This document shows, piece by piece, positions 23,916 through 32,649 of a DNA stretch of 64,000 nt. Every line of letters begins with the position of its first letter. Position 1 is the stretch's first letter. This DNA is from Leifsonia xyli (lineage in GTDB: Bacteria > Actinomycetota > Actinomycetes > Actinomycetales > Microbacteriaceae). Both the position numbers and the translations under genes were made by a program. Under the pieces are notes generated by a model that was given only the letters and a program-made list of their open reading frames with translations, was not told where the DNA came from and searched no databases. The stretch is from assembly GCA_003243275.1 (NCBI GenBank), contig QFQR01000003.1, forward strand, positions 186,001-250,000. Direction: 5' to 3'.

Positions 23916-24416
23916 CTATTCCCGCGGCCTGTCCGTGAGCAACTGCACGATCGTGTCGAGTCGGGCGTCGATCCCGTCGAGACGTTGGTCGATGGCGTCG
24001 AGCCGTGCGTCCACCTTGTCGAGCCGCTGGTCGATCCCGTCGAACCGTGCATCCATCTTGTCGAGCCGCGCGTCGTTCGCGTCGAAGCGGGTCGTGAACT
24101 TCTCGTCGAGAAGGGTGACCTTCTTGTCGACCTCGCCGAACTTGCCGGTCATCAAGAAGACGTGATCCTTCACCGTGGCCAGATCGCGTTCGAGCCCGTC
24201 GAGCTTGGCGTTGACGAGACCGAACTCGGCGGTGACCCGCGACGCGAGCAGCTTGGTGTCCACGTCGATCAGGGTGACCCGGTTGCCCAGTTCGACGTGG
24301 TTGTTCTGCACCTGTTTGGTGAGCTGCGCGAGGTTGCGATGGGTCTGGTCGTGCGCCGTGATGAGCAGGGCGACGCGGGGGTCCATGGGGGTGACGGGGG
24401 CGGCGGCTGCGGACAT
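23916..24416 (-). CDS. Coiled-coil protein with heptad-like Asp/Leu repeats
   Basis: A 166-aa soluble protein with no catalytic motif. From about residue 100 it consists of repeating units of the type (R/Q)LDxxDAR(L/F)D, for example RLDKMDARFDGIDQRLDKVD, giving a long amphipathic coiled coil with strict 7-residue period. The N-terminal half is also helical (LTKQVQNNHVELGNRV). Proteins of this look are structural, tail-fibre-like or partner-binding; function unknown. It ends 35 bp before the FMN aptamer on the same strand, so it is upstream of, but presumably not part of, the riboflavin transcript. Confidence 0.72.
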   Translation of the reverse strand: MSAAAAPVTPMDPRVALLITAHDQTHRNLAQLTKQVQNNHVELGNRVTLIDVDTKLLASRVTAEFGLVNAKLDGLERDLATVKDHVFLMTGKFGEVDKKVTLLDEKFTTRFDANDARLDKMDARFDGIDQRLDKVDARLDAIDQRLDGIDARLDTIVQLLTDRPRE

Positions 24417-24561
24417 CTCCTCGTCCTTTCCGGGGGTGCGGGTGGGGGTTTCGGCGAGGCTAACAAGCCCGGGCCGCGCGCCGCCAGGGAGTACCGCACA
24501 TCTTGGGGGAACTCATCTGGAGCAAGGCTGTGGAGGAGTGGACGGGCATCCCGATCCGCCC

Positions 24562-25284
24562 TCAGCCGAGCAGCGCGGGGAGCTCCGCGAGGGTGCGGAT
24601 CACCGGCACCCCGGCCGCGGCAGCCTCGGCGAGCTGTTCGCCGCTCGCGACGCCGGGCCGGTCGATCCACACGCCGAGCAGCCCAGCGCGGGCTGCCCCG
24701 ATCGCATCCGTGTGCAGCCGGTCGCCCACGTAGCAGGCGGCGGATGCCGGCACCCCGAGGTGCGCCGCGGCGAGCTCGAAGATGCGTGCGTCGGGCTTCG
24801 CCACCCCGACCTCGCCGCTCGCGATCACGTTCCCGACCGGGATGCGCGTATCGAGCCGCACACCCCGGAACTTGGCGAGCTGGAACCCGAGCTCCCCGTT
24901 GGTGATGATCCCGAGCGCACGCGGCGCGATCGCGGCGAGGCACTCCTCGACGTCGGAGTGCAGCCGCCAGCTCGTCTCGTAGTGCCCGAGATAGCTCTCG
25001 AACCAGGCCTCTGCCGCCGCATCGTCGAGCTCGATCCCGTAGGGCGCGACGAAGCCGCGCGCCCTCGCCCGACGCTGCTCGCGGAAGTCCACCTCGCCGA
25101 CCAGGTAGCGGTGGTAGTGCTCCTCCTCGAGCGCGTTCCAGCGCGCGAACTCGGCCGATCGCTCACCCGACGCGACGATCCCTCCGAGCGCGGTGCGGTG
25201 CGCGTGGATGCCCGATTCCACCGACTCCCGGTGGGCGAACAGGGTGTCGTCGAGGTCGAACAGCACCGCACGGATGCCGCTCAC
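24562..25284 (-). CDS. HAD-superfamily hydrolase
   Basis: A 240-aa phosphatase-type HAD protein. Motif I is FDLDDTLF near the N-terminus with the nucleophilic Asp, motif II lies in IITNGELGFQ, the motif III Lys comes before GVAKPDARIF, and motif IV is YVGDRLHTDAIGA. The helical cap between motifs I and II (about residues 20-100) is the C1 type seen in YjjG/epoxide-hydrolase N-like HADs. The substrate is unknown. GTG 25284 overlaps the stop of the acetyltransferase by 4 nt, so the two are cotranslated. Confidence 0.87.
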   Translation of the reverse strand: MSGIRAVLFDLDDTLFAHRESVESGIHAHRTALGGIVASGERSAEFARWNALEEEHYHRYLVGEVDFREQRRARARGFVAPYGIELDDAAAEAWFESYLGHYETSWRLHSDVEECLAAIAPRALGIITNGELGFQLAKFRGVRLDTRIPVGNVIASGEVGVAKPDARIFELAAAHLGVPASAACYVGDRLHTDAIGAARAGLLGVWIDRPGVASGEQLAEAAAAGVPVIRTLAELPALLG

Positions 25285-25841
25285 AGCGGCCAGCCCGGCT
25301 GCGGCGATCCGTCGTCCGATCGCAGGCGGTACCCGTGCCATCCCGGAGGGAAGCTTCCGTCGCGGAAACGCACCTCAACGGGCCGCTCGACGTCGTAGCG
25401 GAATCCGGCCGCCCGGGCGACCCGCGCCGAGTCGACGTTGCCGGCCACCGCCTCCCAGCCGATCCGGTCGAACTCCGGGTTCACCGCGAACACCCACTCG
25501 ACGACCGCGCGCAGCGCCTCGGTCATATAGCCGCGGCCGCGGTACGGCGCGCCGAGCCAGAAACCGACATCACCCCGCGGCGGACGCCAGCCGATGTCGC
25601 CGAGTTGCGGTCCGTCGGCGCTCTCGCGGATCGCCCACGTCATCGCTTGGCCCGACGCCCAGCCGAGCGGCACCATCTCTCCCAGCCAGAAGAGCGCGTC
25701 CTCGCGCGTGTACGGCCAGGGCAGGGAGGCCAGCATCTCGCCCATCACGGGCTCCTGCAGCAGCGTCGTCAGCTGGTCGGCGTCATCCAGGCGCGCCGGG
25801 GACAGCACCAGGCGGTCGGTGTGCAGCACGACGGGTTCCAT
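25281..25841 (-). CDS. GNAT-family N-acetyltransferase (RimJ/RimL-like)
   Basis: A 186-aa acetyl-CoA-dependent acyltransferase: LHTDRLVLSPARLDDAD is the typical start of the RimJ/RimL group, and the CoA pyrophosphate loop reads YRGRGYMTEALRAV. The acceptor, a protein N-terminus or a small amine, cannot be told. It sits between trpS (9 nt upstream) and the HAD gene (4-nt overlap) in one minus-strand transcript. Confidence 0.86.
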   Translation of the reverse strand: MEPVVLHTDRLVLSPARLDDADQLTTLLQEPVMGEMLASLPWPYTREDALFWLGEMVPLGWASGQAMTWAIRESADGPQLGDIGWRPPRGDVGFWLGAPYRGRGYMTEALRAVVEWVFAVNPEFDRIGWEAVAGNVDSARVARAAGFRYDVERPVEVRFRDGSFPPGWHGYRLRSDDGSPQPGWPL

Positions 25842-25850
25842 GGCGGCGGT

Positions 25851-26855
25851 TCAGCGTCGCGGCAGGAAGCCGACCCGGTCGTACACCCGGGCGAGCGTCG
25901 CCTCCGCGATCTCGTTCGCCCGGTCGGCGTTCACGGCGAGCACCCGGTCGAGCTCGGCGGGATCCGCGAGCAACTCGAGCGCACGCTCCCGCACGGGGCC
26001 GAACTCGGCCACCACGGCATCCGCCACGGCACCCTTCAGGTCGCCGTAGCCGCGGCCCGCGAACTCGCGTTCGAGGCCCTCGACGGAGGTGCCGCCGAGC
26101 ACCGAGAGCAGGGTCAGCAGGTTCGAGACGCCGGGCTTGGCGGCCGGGTCGTAGCGGATCGAGCCGTCGGTGTCGGTCACGGCCGACTTGATCTTCTTCA
26201 CCAGCCGGTTCGGCTCGTCCAGCAGCCACAGGATGCCGTTCTCGGTCTCGCCCGACTTCGACATCTTCGCGCCCGGGTTCTGCAGGTCGTAGACCTTCGC
26301 CGTCTCCTTCAGGATCGACACCTCCGGCACCACGAAGGTCTCGCCGAAGCGGGTGTTGAAGCGCTGGGCGAGGTCGCGGGTCAGCTCGATGTGCTGCCGC
26401 TGGTCCTCGCCGACCGGAACGATCTCGGCGTCGTAGAGCAGAACATCCGCCGCTTGCAGGATCGGGTAGGTGAAGAGACCCACCGATGCCGCCTCCGCGC
26501 CCTGCTTCGCGGCCTTGTCCTTGAACTGGGTCATCCGGCTCGCCTCGCCCATGCCGGTGATGGTGTTGAGCACCCACGCGAGCTGCGCGTGCGCCGGCAC
26601 CTGCGATTGCACGTAGAGGGTGGATGCGGACGGGTCGATGCCCGCCGCGATGTACTGGGCAGCGGTGCGGCGGGTCTTCTCGCGCAGGCCGGCGGGGTCT
26701 TGCGGCACGGTGATGGCGTGCAGGTCGACGACGCAGAAGACGGCGTCGTAGTCGCGCTGCAGCCGCTTCCACTGCAGCAGCGCGCCGATGTAGTTGCCCG
26801 CGTGGAGCGAGTCGGCGGAGGGCTGCATGCCCGAGAACAGGCGGGGCTTGGTCAT
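25851..26855 (-). CDS. trpS: Tryptophan-tRNA ligase
   Basis: Charges tRNA-Trp. The 334-aa class Ic synthetase has the HIGH-type signature HAGNYIGAL after SGMQPSADSL and the KMSKS loop GAKMSKSGE. LYVQSQVPAH and QADVLLYDAEIVPVGEDQ are the conserved tryptophan/ATP site blocks. It has normal bacterial length. It heads the minus-strand group that continues into the acetyltransferase and HAD genes; a repeat-rich interval lies upstream. Confidence 0.97.
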   Translation of the reverse strand: MTKPRLFSGMQPSADSLHAGNYIGALLQWKRLQRDYDAVFCVVDLHAITVPQDPAGLREKTRRTAAQYIAAGIDPSASTLYVQSQVPAHAQLAWVLNTITGMGEASRMTQFKDKAAKQGAEAASVGLFTYPILQAADVLLYDAEIVPVGEDQRQHIELTRDLAQRFNTRFGETFVVPEVSILKETAKVYDLQNPGAKMSKSGETENGILWLLDEPNRLVKKIKSAVTDTDGSIRYDPAAKPGVSNLLTLLSVLGGTSVEGLEREFAGRGYGDLKGAVADAVVAEFGPVRERALELLADPAELDRVLAVNADRANEIAEATLARVYDRVGFLPRR

Positions 26856-26876
26856 CTGGGGACGTCTTTCGTGTGG

Positions 26877-27051
26877 CTGGTTTCGATACGCCTGCTTCGC
26901 AGGCTACTCAACCAGCGGGTGGGGTGGGTGTCGCAGGTGGTCGACCGGCGGTGGGGTGGGTGCCGCAGGTGCGCTCCTCCCGGTGGGGTGGGTGCCGCAG
27001 GCGGGCCCATCCCGCTGGTTGAGTAGCGCCGCAGGCGCGTATCGAAACCAG
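26877..27051. repeat. MITE-like composite: two inverted REP-like elements around three 32-bp direct repeats
   Basis: Elements at 26877-26916 and 27014-27051 are inverted copies of a roughly 40-bp unit (GCTGGTTGAGTAGC, a short hairpin, GCGTATCGAAACCAG). Between them GTGGGGTGGGTGYCGCAGG occurs three times, starting at 26919, 26951 and 26983, an exact 32-bp period. It fills the gap between xthA and trpS and contains no gene. The right element ends 5 bp from the xthA stop codon. Confidence 0.85.
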
Positions 27052-27056
27052 ACGGA

Positions 27057-27890
27057 TCAGAGCTGGTAGTCGACGACGACGGGCGCGTGATCCGACCATC
27101 GCTCGTCGTAGGCGGCCGCGCGGTCGATGGTGTAGCCCACGACCTTCTCCGCGAGCGCGGGCGTCGCGAGGTGGTAGTCGATGCGCCACCCCGTGTCGGT
27201 GTCGAAGGCCTGACCGCGCTGCGACCACCAGGTGTAGGGCCCGGGCACCTCGCCCGCGACGCGGCGCCCGACATCCACCCAGCCGAGTCCGGCACCGGCG
27301 TTGTAGCCCTCCTCGTCTTCGGCGCCGAGGAAGCGGTCGAAGTAGGCGCGCTCCTGGGGGAGGAACCCGGCGCGCTTCACGTTGCCCTTCCAGTTCTTGA
27401 TGTCGAGGGTGCGGTGGCCGACGTTGAGGTCGCCGACGATGAGCGAGAGCGGATTGTGCGCGGCGAGCATCGGCAGGTGCTCGACCATCGCATCCAGGAA
27501 CCTGTACTTCTCGACCTGCTTCGGGGTGTCGACCTCGCCCGAGTTCACGTAGGTCGACACGACCGTGACGATCGTGCCGTCGATGTCGTAGTCGGCCTCC
27601 AGCCAGCGGCCGGCCGAGTCGAAGTCGTCGGGGCCGAAGGAGACCCGGTGGATCTCCGCCGTGCGACGGCTGGCGAGTGCCACCCCCGCGCGCCCCTTCG
27701 CCGTGGCGGCGTCGTGCAGCACGTGCCAGTCCGGCCCGAGCAGCGCGGTCAGGTCGTCGGTCTCGGCGCGCACCTCCTGCAGAGCCAGGATGTCGATCCC
27801 ACGCGGGGCGAGCCAATCGCCCATGCCTTTGCGGTAGGCGGCGCGTACGCCGTTGACGTTGACCGAGGCGATGCGGAGGGGGCGTGTCAC
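27057..27890 (-). CDS. xthA: Exodeoxyribonuclease III
   Basis: AP endonuclease and 3'-5' exonuclease of base-excision repair. At 277 aa it has the EEP-fold motifs: Asn in ASVNVNG, Glu in ILALQEVRAE, GRAGVAL, the Asp/Asn pair in VGDLNVGH and the final SDHAPVVVDY. GTG 27890 is chosen because GGGAGG sits directly upstream and the family begins at this point; a longer open frame upstream is not homologous in look. Monocistronic or read with the YihY-type gene, from which it is separated by 40 nt. Confidence 0.93.
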   Translation of the reverse strand: MTRPLRIASVNVNGVRAAYRKGMGDWLAPRGIDILALQEVRAETDDLTALLGPDWHVLHDAATAKGRAGVALASRRTAEIHRVSFGPDDFDSAGRWLEADYDIDGTIVTVVSTYVNSGEVDTPKQVEKYRFLDAMVEHLPMLAAHNPLSLIVGDLNVGHRTLDIKNWKGNVKRAGFLPQERAYFDRFLGAEDEEGYNAGAGLGWVDVGRRVAGEVPGPYTWWSQRGQAFDTDTGWRIDYHLATPALAEKVVGYTIDRAAAYDERWSDHAPVVVDYQL

Positions 27891-27930
27891 GCCTCCCACT
27901 TTAGCCACGGCGTCCGACACCCACCGATCC

Positions 27931-28974
27931 TCATCGCCGCCCGAACAGCCGCGCCCAGAAGCCGGGCTTCCGCTCGGCGGCGAGTTCCGCGCGCAATTCG
28001 TCGAGGAGCTTTTCGCGCGCCTCGGCCTCGGCGCGTGACTGCTCGGCGGCGAGGCGCTTGTCGAGCGGCACGCCGGCATCCTTCATCGACACGAACACCC
28101 AGCACGCGGCGATGAGGATCACCTGGCAGACGAGCGTGAACCAGATCAGCAGACCGATGATGACCGCGAAACCGGCCAGCAGCGGATTGTTGGTGGCACC
28201 TCCCAGCAGCGCCGTGCCGAGGATCTTCAGAACGCCGAGCGCCAACGCGCCCAGCAGCGCCCCCTGGAGCAGGAACCGCAGGGGGATGTGCACGCCGGCG
28301 AGCACGCGGTAGAGCGCCGCGAGCACCACGGTGTCGAGCGTGAACATCAGCAGCACGCTGAGCGCGCGCGCCGCGAGGGTGGTGGAGGCGGAGTCGCGGA
28401 TGCCGAGCCACGCGAGCGCATCGCCGAGCGCATCCGTCGAGAGCACCGACAGCGCCGCCGAGATGAGGAGCAGCGCACCGAAGCCGAGCGCGAGACCGAG
28501 ATCCTTGAGCTTCAGCAGCAGGAAGTTGGTGCGCGGCCCCGGCAGGTCACCGAGCACGCGGACGGCGTCGCGCGCCGAGGCGAGCCAGCCGAGCGCGGTG
28601 AAGAACAGACCGCCGAGCGCGATCGCGCCGGTCCAGCTGAGCACGGTGGTGTTGACGAGGTCGCGCGGGTCGATCGCCCCCGTGCCGTCGCCCGTCTCGA
28701 TGAGGCCGGGCACCGCGGATGCCAGCAGAGCGAAGAGCGCGTCCTGCAGCTCCCGATTGCCTGCCAGCACGATCCCGAACACCGAGAAGGTCACCCAGAT
28801 CGCGGCGAACACGGCGAAGATGGCCTGGTTCGAGAGTCCGGCGGCGAGCAGCGGTCCGCGGTGCGCGCCGTAGTCGAGGAACACGCGCACGGGGCGCAGC
28901 GCCATGACCCAGGCGACGACCCGCTGCACCCACGCGATGAGCGCGGGAGGCTGCTTGGCGGGAGTCTCGCTCAC
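27931..28974 (-). CDS. YihY/UPF0761-family inner membrane protein
   Basis: A 347-aa membrane protein with about six hydrophobic segments between residues 45 and 305 and the family's conserved SNQAIFAVFAAIW and LLQGALLGALALGVLK-type stretches. The last 45 residues are a charged coiled-coil tail (AEQSRAEAEAREKLLDEL) ending GFWARLFGRR. Members were once called ribonuclease BN/BrkB in error; the true function is unsettled, possibly envelope-related. Reads toward xthA. Confidence 0.85.
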   Translation of the reverse strand: MSETPAKQPPALIAWVQRVVAWVMALRPVRVFLDYGAHRGPLLAAGLSNQAIFAVFAAIWVTFSVFGIVLAGNRELQDALFALLASAVPGLIETGDGTGAIDPRDLVNTTVLSWTGAIALGGLFFTALGWLASARDAVRVLGDLPGPRTNFLLLKLKDLGLALGFGALLLISAALSVLSTDALGDALAWLGIRDSASTTLAARALSVLLMFTLDTVVLAALYRVLAGVHIPLRFLLQGALLGALALGVLKILGTALLGGATNNPLLAGFAVIIGLLIWFTLVCQVILIAACWVFVSMKDAGVPLDKRLAAEQSRAEAEAREKLLDELRAELAAERKPGFWARLFGRR

Positions 28975-29001
28975 GCCTTCACGCTAGCCGGTGGCCTCGC
29001 G

Positions 29002-29790
29002 CTACGCCTTCGGGATGTCGGGCTTGCCGCGCAGCACCGCCGCCTTCACCTCGGCGATCGCCTTGGTCACCTCGATGCCGCGGGGGCAGGCCTCCGTGCA
29101 GTTGAAGGTGGTGCGGCAGCGCCACACGCCCTCCTTGTCGTTGAGGATGTCGAGGCGCACGGATGCCTGCTCGTCGCGCGAGTCGAAGATGAAGCGGTGC
29201 GCGTTGACGATCGCGGCGGGTCCGAAGTACTGGCCGTCGGTCCAGAACACCGGGCAGGAGGAGGTGCATGCGGCACACAGGATGCACTTGGTGGTGTCGT
29301 CGAAGCGCTCGCGCTGGGCGACCGACTGGATGCGCTCCTTGCCATCCTTCGGCTTGCCGGTGGCGATGAGGAAGGGCTGGATCTCGCGGTAGGAGGCGAA
29401 GAACGGCTCCATGTCGACGATGAGGTCCTTCTCGAGCGGCAGGCCCTTGATCGCCTCGACGTAGATCGGCTTCGAGATGTCGAGGTCCTTGATCAGGGTC
29501 TTGCAGGCGAGGCGGTTGCGGCCGTTGATGCGCATCGCATCCGAGCCGCAGATGCCGTGGGCGCAGGAGCGACGGAAGGTGAGCGATCCGTCCTGCTCCC
29601 ACTTGATCTTGTGCAGCGCATCCAGCACGCGGTCGGTCGCGTAGAGCTCGACGTCGAAGTCCTGCCAGTGCGGCTCGGCGTCCTTCTCCGGGTCGAAACG
29701 GCGGATGATGAGGGTCACCGTGAAGGCCTGGATCGGCACCTCGGGTGCGCCCGCGTTCTCCACGGCCTCGAGGGTGGCGGCGCCGACCAT
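29002..29790 (-). CDS. sdhB: Succinate dehydrogenase iron-sulfur subunit
   Basis: Electron-transfer subunit of complex II. The 262-aa protein has the plant-type [2Fe-2S] motif CAHGICGSDAM, the [4Fe-4S]/[3Fe-4S] motifs CILCAACTSSCP and CRTTFNCTEACP, and the conserved SCAHGICGSDA-DISKP order. Its ATG shares one base with the sdhA stop (TGATG). Last gene of the sdhCDAB operon; electrons pass from SdhA FAD through this subunit to menaquinone at SdhCD. Confidence 0.97.
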   Translation of the reverse strand: MVGAATLEAVENAGAPEVPIQAFTVTLIIRRFDPEKDAEPHWQDFDVELYATDRVLDALHKIKWEQDGSLTFRRSCAHGICGSDAMRINGRNRLACKTLIKDLDISKPIYVEAIKGLPLEKDLIVDMEPFFASYREIQPFLIATGKPKDGKERIQSVAQRERFDDTTKCILCAACTSSCPVFWTDGQYFGPAAIVNAHRFIFDSRDEQASVRLDILNDKEGVWRCRTTFNCTEACPRGIEVTKAIAEVKAAVLRGKPDIPKA

Positions 29791-31598
29791 CAGTACTTCC
29801 TCTCCATCGGTTGGTAGTTGGTGACGACGACCGGCTTCCAGTCGAGCGTGATGTGGTCGGCCGCGTCGGCCGAGTGCGGGTCGCCCGTGAGGTAGGCCAT
29901 GGTGTGCTTCATGTAGGTCTCGTCGTCGCGCTTCGGGTAGTCGTCGCGCATGTGACCGCCGCGGCTCTCCTTGCGGTTCTTCGCCGAGAACACCACGACT
30001 TCCGCGAGGTCGAGCAGGAAGCCCAGCTCGATCGCCTCCAGCAGGTCGGTGTTGAAGCGGTGGCCCTTGTCTTGGATCGACACGTTCTTGTAGCGCTCGC
30101 GCAGCCCGTGGATGGTCTGCGTGACCTTCGCGAGCGACTCGTCGGTGCGGAACACCTGGGCGTTCCGGTCCATCTCGTCCTGCAGCTCCTTGCGCAGTGC
30201 CGCGATCCGTTCGGTTCCGGTCGACTCGCGCAGGCTCTCGACGAGCTCGCGGATGCCGCGGGCCGGGTCGGCCGGCAGCGGGGTGAAGTCGACGGTCTCG
30301 GCGTAGTCGACGGCGTTGTTTCCCGCGCGCTTGCCGAACACGTTGATGTCGAGCAGCGAGTTGGTTCCGAGCCGGTTGGAGCCGTGGACGGAGACGCAGG
30401 CGCACTCGCCTGCGGCGTAGAGGCCGGGCACGACGGTGTCGTTGTCGCGCAGCACCTCGGCCTTGACGTTGGTGGGGATGCCGCCCATCGCGTAGTGCGC
30501 GGTCGGCATCACGGGCACCGGCTCGACGACCGGGTCGACGCCCAGGTAGGTGCGGGCGAACTCGGTGATGTCGGGCAGCTTCGTCTCGAGCACCTCGGCG
30601 CCGAGGTGGGTGCAGTCGAGCAGCACGTAGTCCTTGTGCGGGCCGGCGCCGCGCCCCTCCGCGACCTCCTGCACCATGCAGCGCGAGACGATGTCGCGCG
30701 GGGCGAGGTCTTTGATGGTGGGGGCGTAGCGCTCCATGAAGCGCTCACCTGAAGCGTTGCGCAGGATCGCGCCCTCGCCGCGGGCGCCCTCGGTGAGCAG
30801 GATGCCGAGGCCGGCGAGCCCGGTCGGGTGGAACTGGAAGAACTCCATGTCCTCCAGCGGCAGGCCCTTGCGCCAGATGATTCCGACGCCGTCACCCGTG
30901 AGGGTGTGGGCGTTGGAGGTGGTCTTGTAGATCTTGCCGAAGCCGCCGGTGGCGAAGACGATCGACTTGCCCTGGAAGACGTGCAGGGCGCCGGTGGCGA
31001 GCTCGAGCGCGACGACGCCGGAGGGCTGGGCCACCCCGTCCACCTCGGTCATCACGAGGTCGAGCGCGTAGTACTCGTTGAAGAAGTTGACGCCGAGCTT
31101 GACGCAGTTCTGGAAGAGCGTCTGCAGGATCATGTGGCCGGTGCGGTCGGCCGCGTAGCAGGCCCGGCGCACGGGCGCCTTGCCGTGGTCGCGGGTGTGG
31201 CCGCCGAAGCGGCGCTGGTCGATGCGCCCCTCGGGGGTGCGGTTGAAGGGGAGGCCCATGTTCTCGAGGTCGAGGACCGCGTCGATGGCCTCCTTCGCGA
31301 GGATCTCGGCCGCATCCTGGTCGACGAGGTAGTCGCCGCCCTTGACGGTGTCGAAGGTGTGCCACTCCCAACTGTCTTCTTCGACGTTGGCGAGCGCGGC
31401 GGCCATGCCGCCCTGCGCCGCGCCCGTGTGCGAACGGGTGGGGTAGAGCTTGGTGATCACGGCGGTGTTGGCGCGCGGTGCCGCCTCGATCGCGGCGCGC
31501 ATCCCGGCTCCGCCCGCGCCGACGATGATGACGTCGTGGCGGTGGTAGTGGACGCCGTCGATGACGTCTCCGTCTTCGAACTCGAGGTTGTCGCTCAC
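29790..31598 (-). CDS. sdhA: Succinate dehydrogenase flavoprotein subunit
   Basis: Oxidises succinate to fumarate in the TCA cycle. The roughly 602-aa protein contains the FAD-binding DVIIVGAGGAGMRAA, the SHTGAAQGGMAAAL segment with the His that binds FAD covalently, HTRDHGKAPVRRA with catalytic residues, and HPTGLAG. I prefer GTG 31598, preceded by GAGAG at 6 nt, over the GTG four codons upstream at 31610 which lacks a ribosome-binding site. It follows sdhD by 22 nt. Confidence 0.96.
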   Translation of the reverse strand: MSDNLEFEDGDVIDGVHYHRHDVIIVGAGGAGMRAAIEAAPRANTAVITKLYPTRSHTGAAQGGMAAALANVEEDSWEWHTFDTVKGGDYLVDQDAAEILAKEAIDAVLDLENMGLPFNRTPEGRIDQRRFGGHTRDHGKAPVRRACYAADRTGHMILQTLFQNCVKLGVNFFNEYYALDLVMTEVDGVAQPSGVVALELATGALHVFQGKSIVFATGGFGKIYKTTSNAHTLTGDGVGIIWRKGLPLEDMEFFQFHPTGLAGLGILLTEGARGEGAILRNASGERFMERYAPTIKDLAPRDIVSRCMVQEVAEGRGAGPHKDYVLLDCTHLGAEVLETKLPDITEFARTYLGVDPVVEPVPVMPTAHYAMGGIPTNVKAEVLRDNDTVVPGLYAAGECACVSVHGSNRLGTNSLLDINVFGKRAGNNAVDYAETVDFTPLPADPARGIRELVESLRESTGTERIAALRKELQDEMDRNAQVFRTDESLAKVTQTIHGLRERYKNVSIQDKGHRFNTDLLEAIELGFLLDLAEVVVFSAKNRKESRGGHMRDDYPKRDDETYMKHTMAYLTGDPHSADAADHITLDWKPVVVTNYQPMERKY

Positions 31599-31620
31599 GT
31601 TCTCTCTCACTACTGGGTCG

Positions 31621-32073
31621 TCAGGAGGCGTTGCAGACGGCGGCGAACTCGGCGTTCTCGGTGCCGCCGAGGCACGGGTCGAAGGTGGTCAGCACGAGCG
31701 TGCCGAGCAGGATCAGCATCACGGTGGTGAGGCCGAGCGCCCAGAGCAGCACGCTGCGGAAGCGGCCGTGCGCGTAGTCGTTGATGAGGGTGCGCATGCC
31801 GTTGGCGCCGTGGATGAGGGCGAGCCAGAGCAGCAGCAGATCCCACACGATCCAGAACGGGTTCGCGAGCTTGCCCGCCACGAACGCCCAGTCGAGGATC
31901 GACACCTTGCCGGGGAAGATCAGGTTGTAGAACAGGTGGCCGAAGATCAGCACCACGAGCAGCACGCCCGAGGCGCGCATGTAGAGCCAGGCCCACTTCT
32001 CGATGTTGACGCGGTTGCGCTTGCGGTGGCTCAGGTGCGGGCTGCGCGGCGCCGCGATGTTCTCGGTGCTCAT
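31621..32073 (-). CDS. sdhD: Succinate dehydrogenase membrane anchor subunit
   Basis: A 150-aa hydrophobic subunit with three transmembrane segments. The heme/quinone-region motif HGANGMRTLINDYAHG lies between TM2 and TM3 and identifies the SdhD type. ATG 32073 has GGAGAGTAGAG upstream. It lies 2 nt after sdhC and together with it anchors the catalytic subunits and reduces menaquinone. Confidence 0.93.
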   Translation of the reverse strand: MSTENIAAPRSPHLSHRKRNRVNIEKWAWLYMRASGVLLVVLIFGHLFYNLIFPGKVSILDWAFVAGKLANPFWIVWDLLLLWLALIHGANGMRTLINDYAHGRFRSVLLWALGLTTVMLILLGTLVLTTFDPCLGGTENAEFAAVCNAS

Positions 32074-32075
32074 CT

Positions 32076-32510
32076 CTACTCTCCGAAGACGACCATCAGG
32101 TGCCGCGGCACGAAGCCGACCAGCAACACGATCCACAGGCCGATCACGACCCAGAACATGGTCTTCTGCGCGCGCGGACCCCACGAGAACATGTCGATGC
32201 AGATGATGCGCAGACCGTTGAGGGCGTGGAATCCGATGGCGGCGACGAGTGCGACCTCACCGAGCCCCATGATGGGCGTCTTGTAGGTGCCGATGACGGC
32301 GTCGTAGGCCTCGGGGCTGATCCGGATGAGCGCGGTGTCGAGGATGTGCACGAGCAGGAAGAAGAAGATCGCGGTGCCCGTGATGCGGTGCAGCACCCAT
32401 GACCACATGCCCTCGCGGCCGCGGTAGAGCGTTCCGGCGGGCAGTCGTCGCTTCTTCGGTGAGGGGACGGATGCCGGGAGGCTGTCAGGTGGTGCGGCCT
32501 GGCTCGTCAC
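32076..32510 (-). CDS. sdhC: Succinate dehydrogenase cytochrome b556 subunit
   Basis: A 144-aa subunit with three transmembrane segments. The signature HRITGTAIFFFLLVHILD near residue 40 and the heme-ligating region GFHALNGLRI near residue 90 are typical of SdhC. GTG start with GGGAGA 8 nt upstream. It is the first gene of the sdhCDAB operon; a -10-like TAGACT on the minus strand near 32555 may belong to its promoter in the divergent gap with manC. Confidence 0.94.
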   Translation of the reverse strand: MTSQAAPPDSLPASVPSPKKRRLPAGTLYRGREGMWSWVLHRITGTAIFFFLLVHILDTALIRISPEAYDAVIGTYKTPIMGLGEVALVAAIGFHALNGLRIICIDMFSWGPRAQKTMFWVVIGLWIVLLVGFVPRHLMVVFGE

Positions 32511-32649
32511 GGCAGTTCTCCCTCGCGAGTCGCTCGTCGTCGGAACGACCTCCAGTCTATGCCCGGCCTCGGGGAGGCGCAGTTGAGGGTGACCTAACTT
32601 GTCTTGATGTCGAGATAGTCCGCGCGGGCCTGCTCTCTAAGGTGGAGGC

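Noticed and set aside
26919..27004. Three 32-bp-spaced direct repeats considered as a CRISPR array
   Set aside because: The repeated part is about 20 bp, the intervening parts are about 12 bp and partly similar, there are no cas genes, and the block sits inside inverted REP-like elements.
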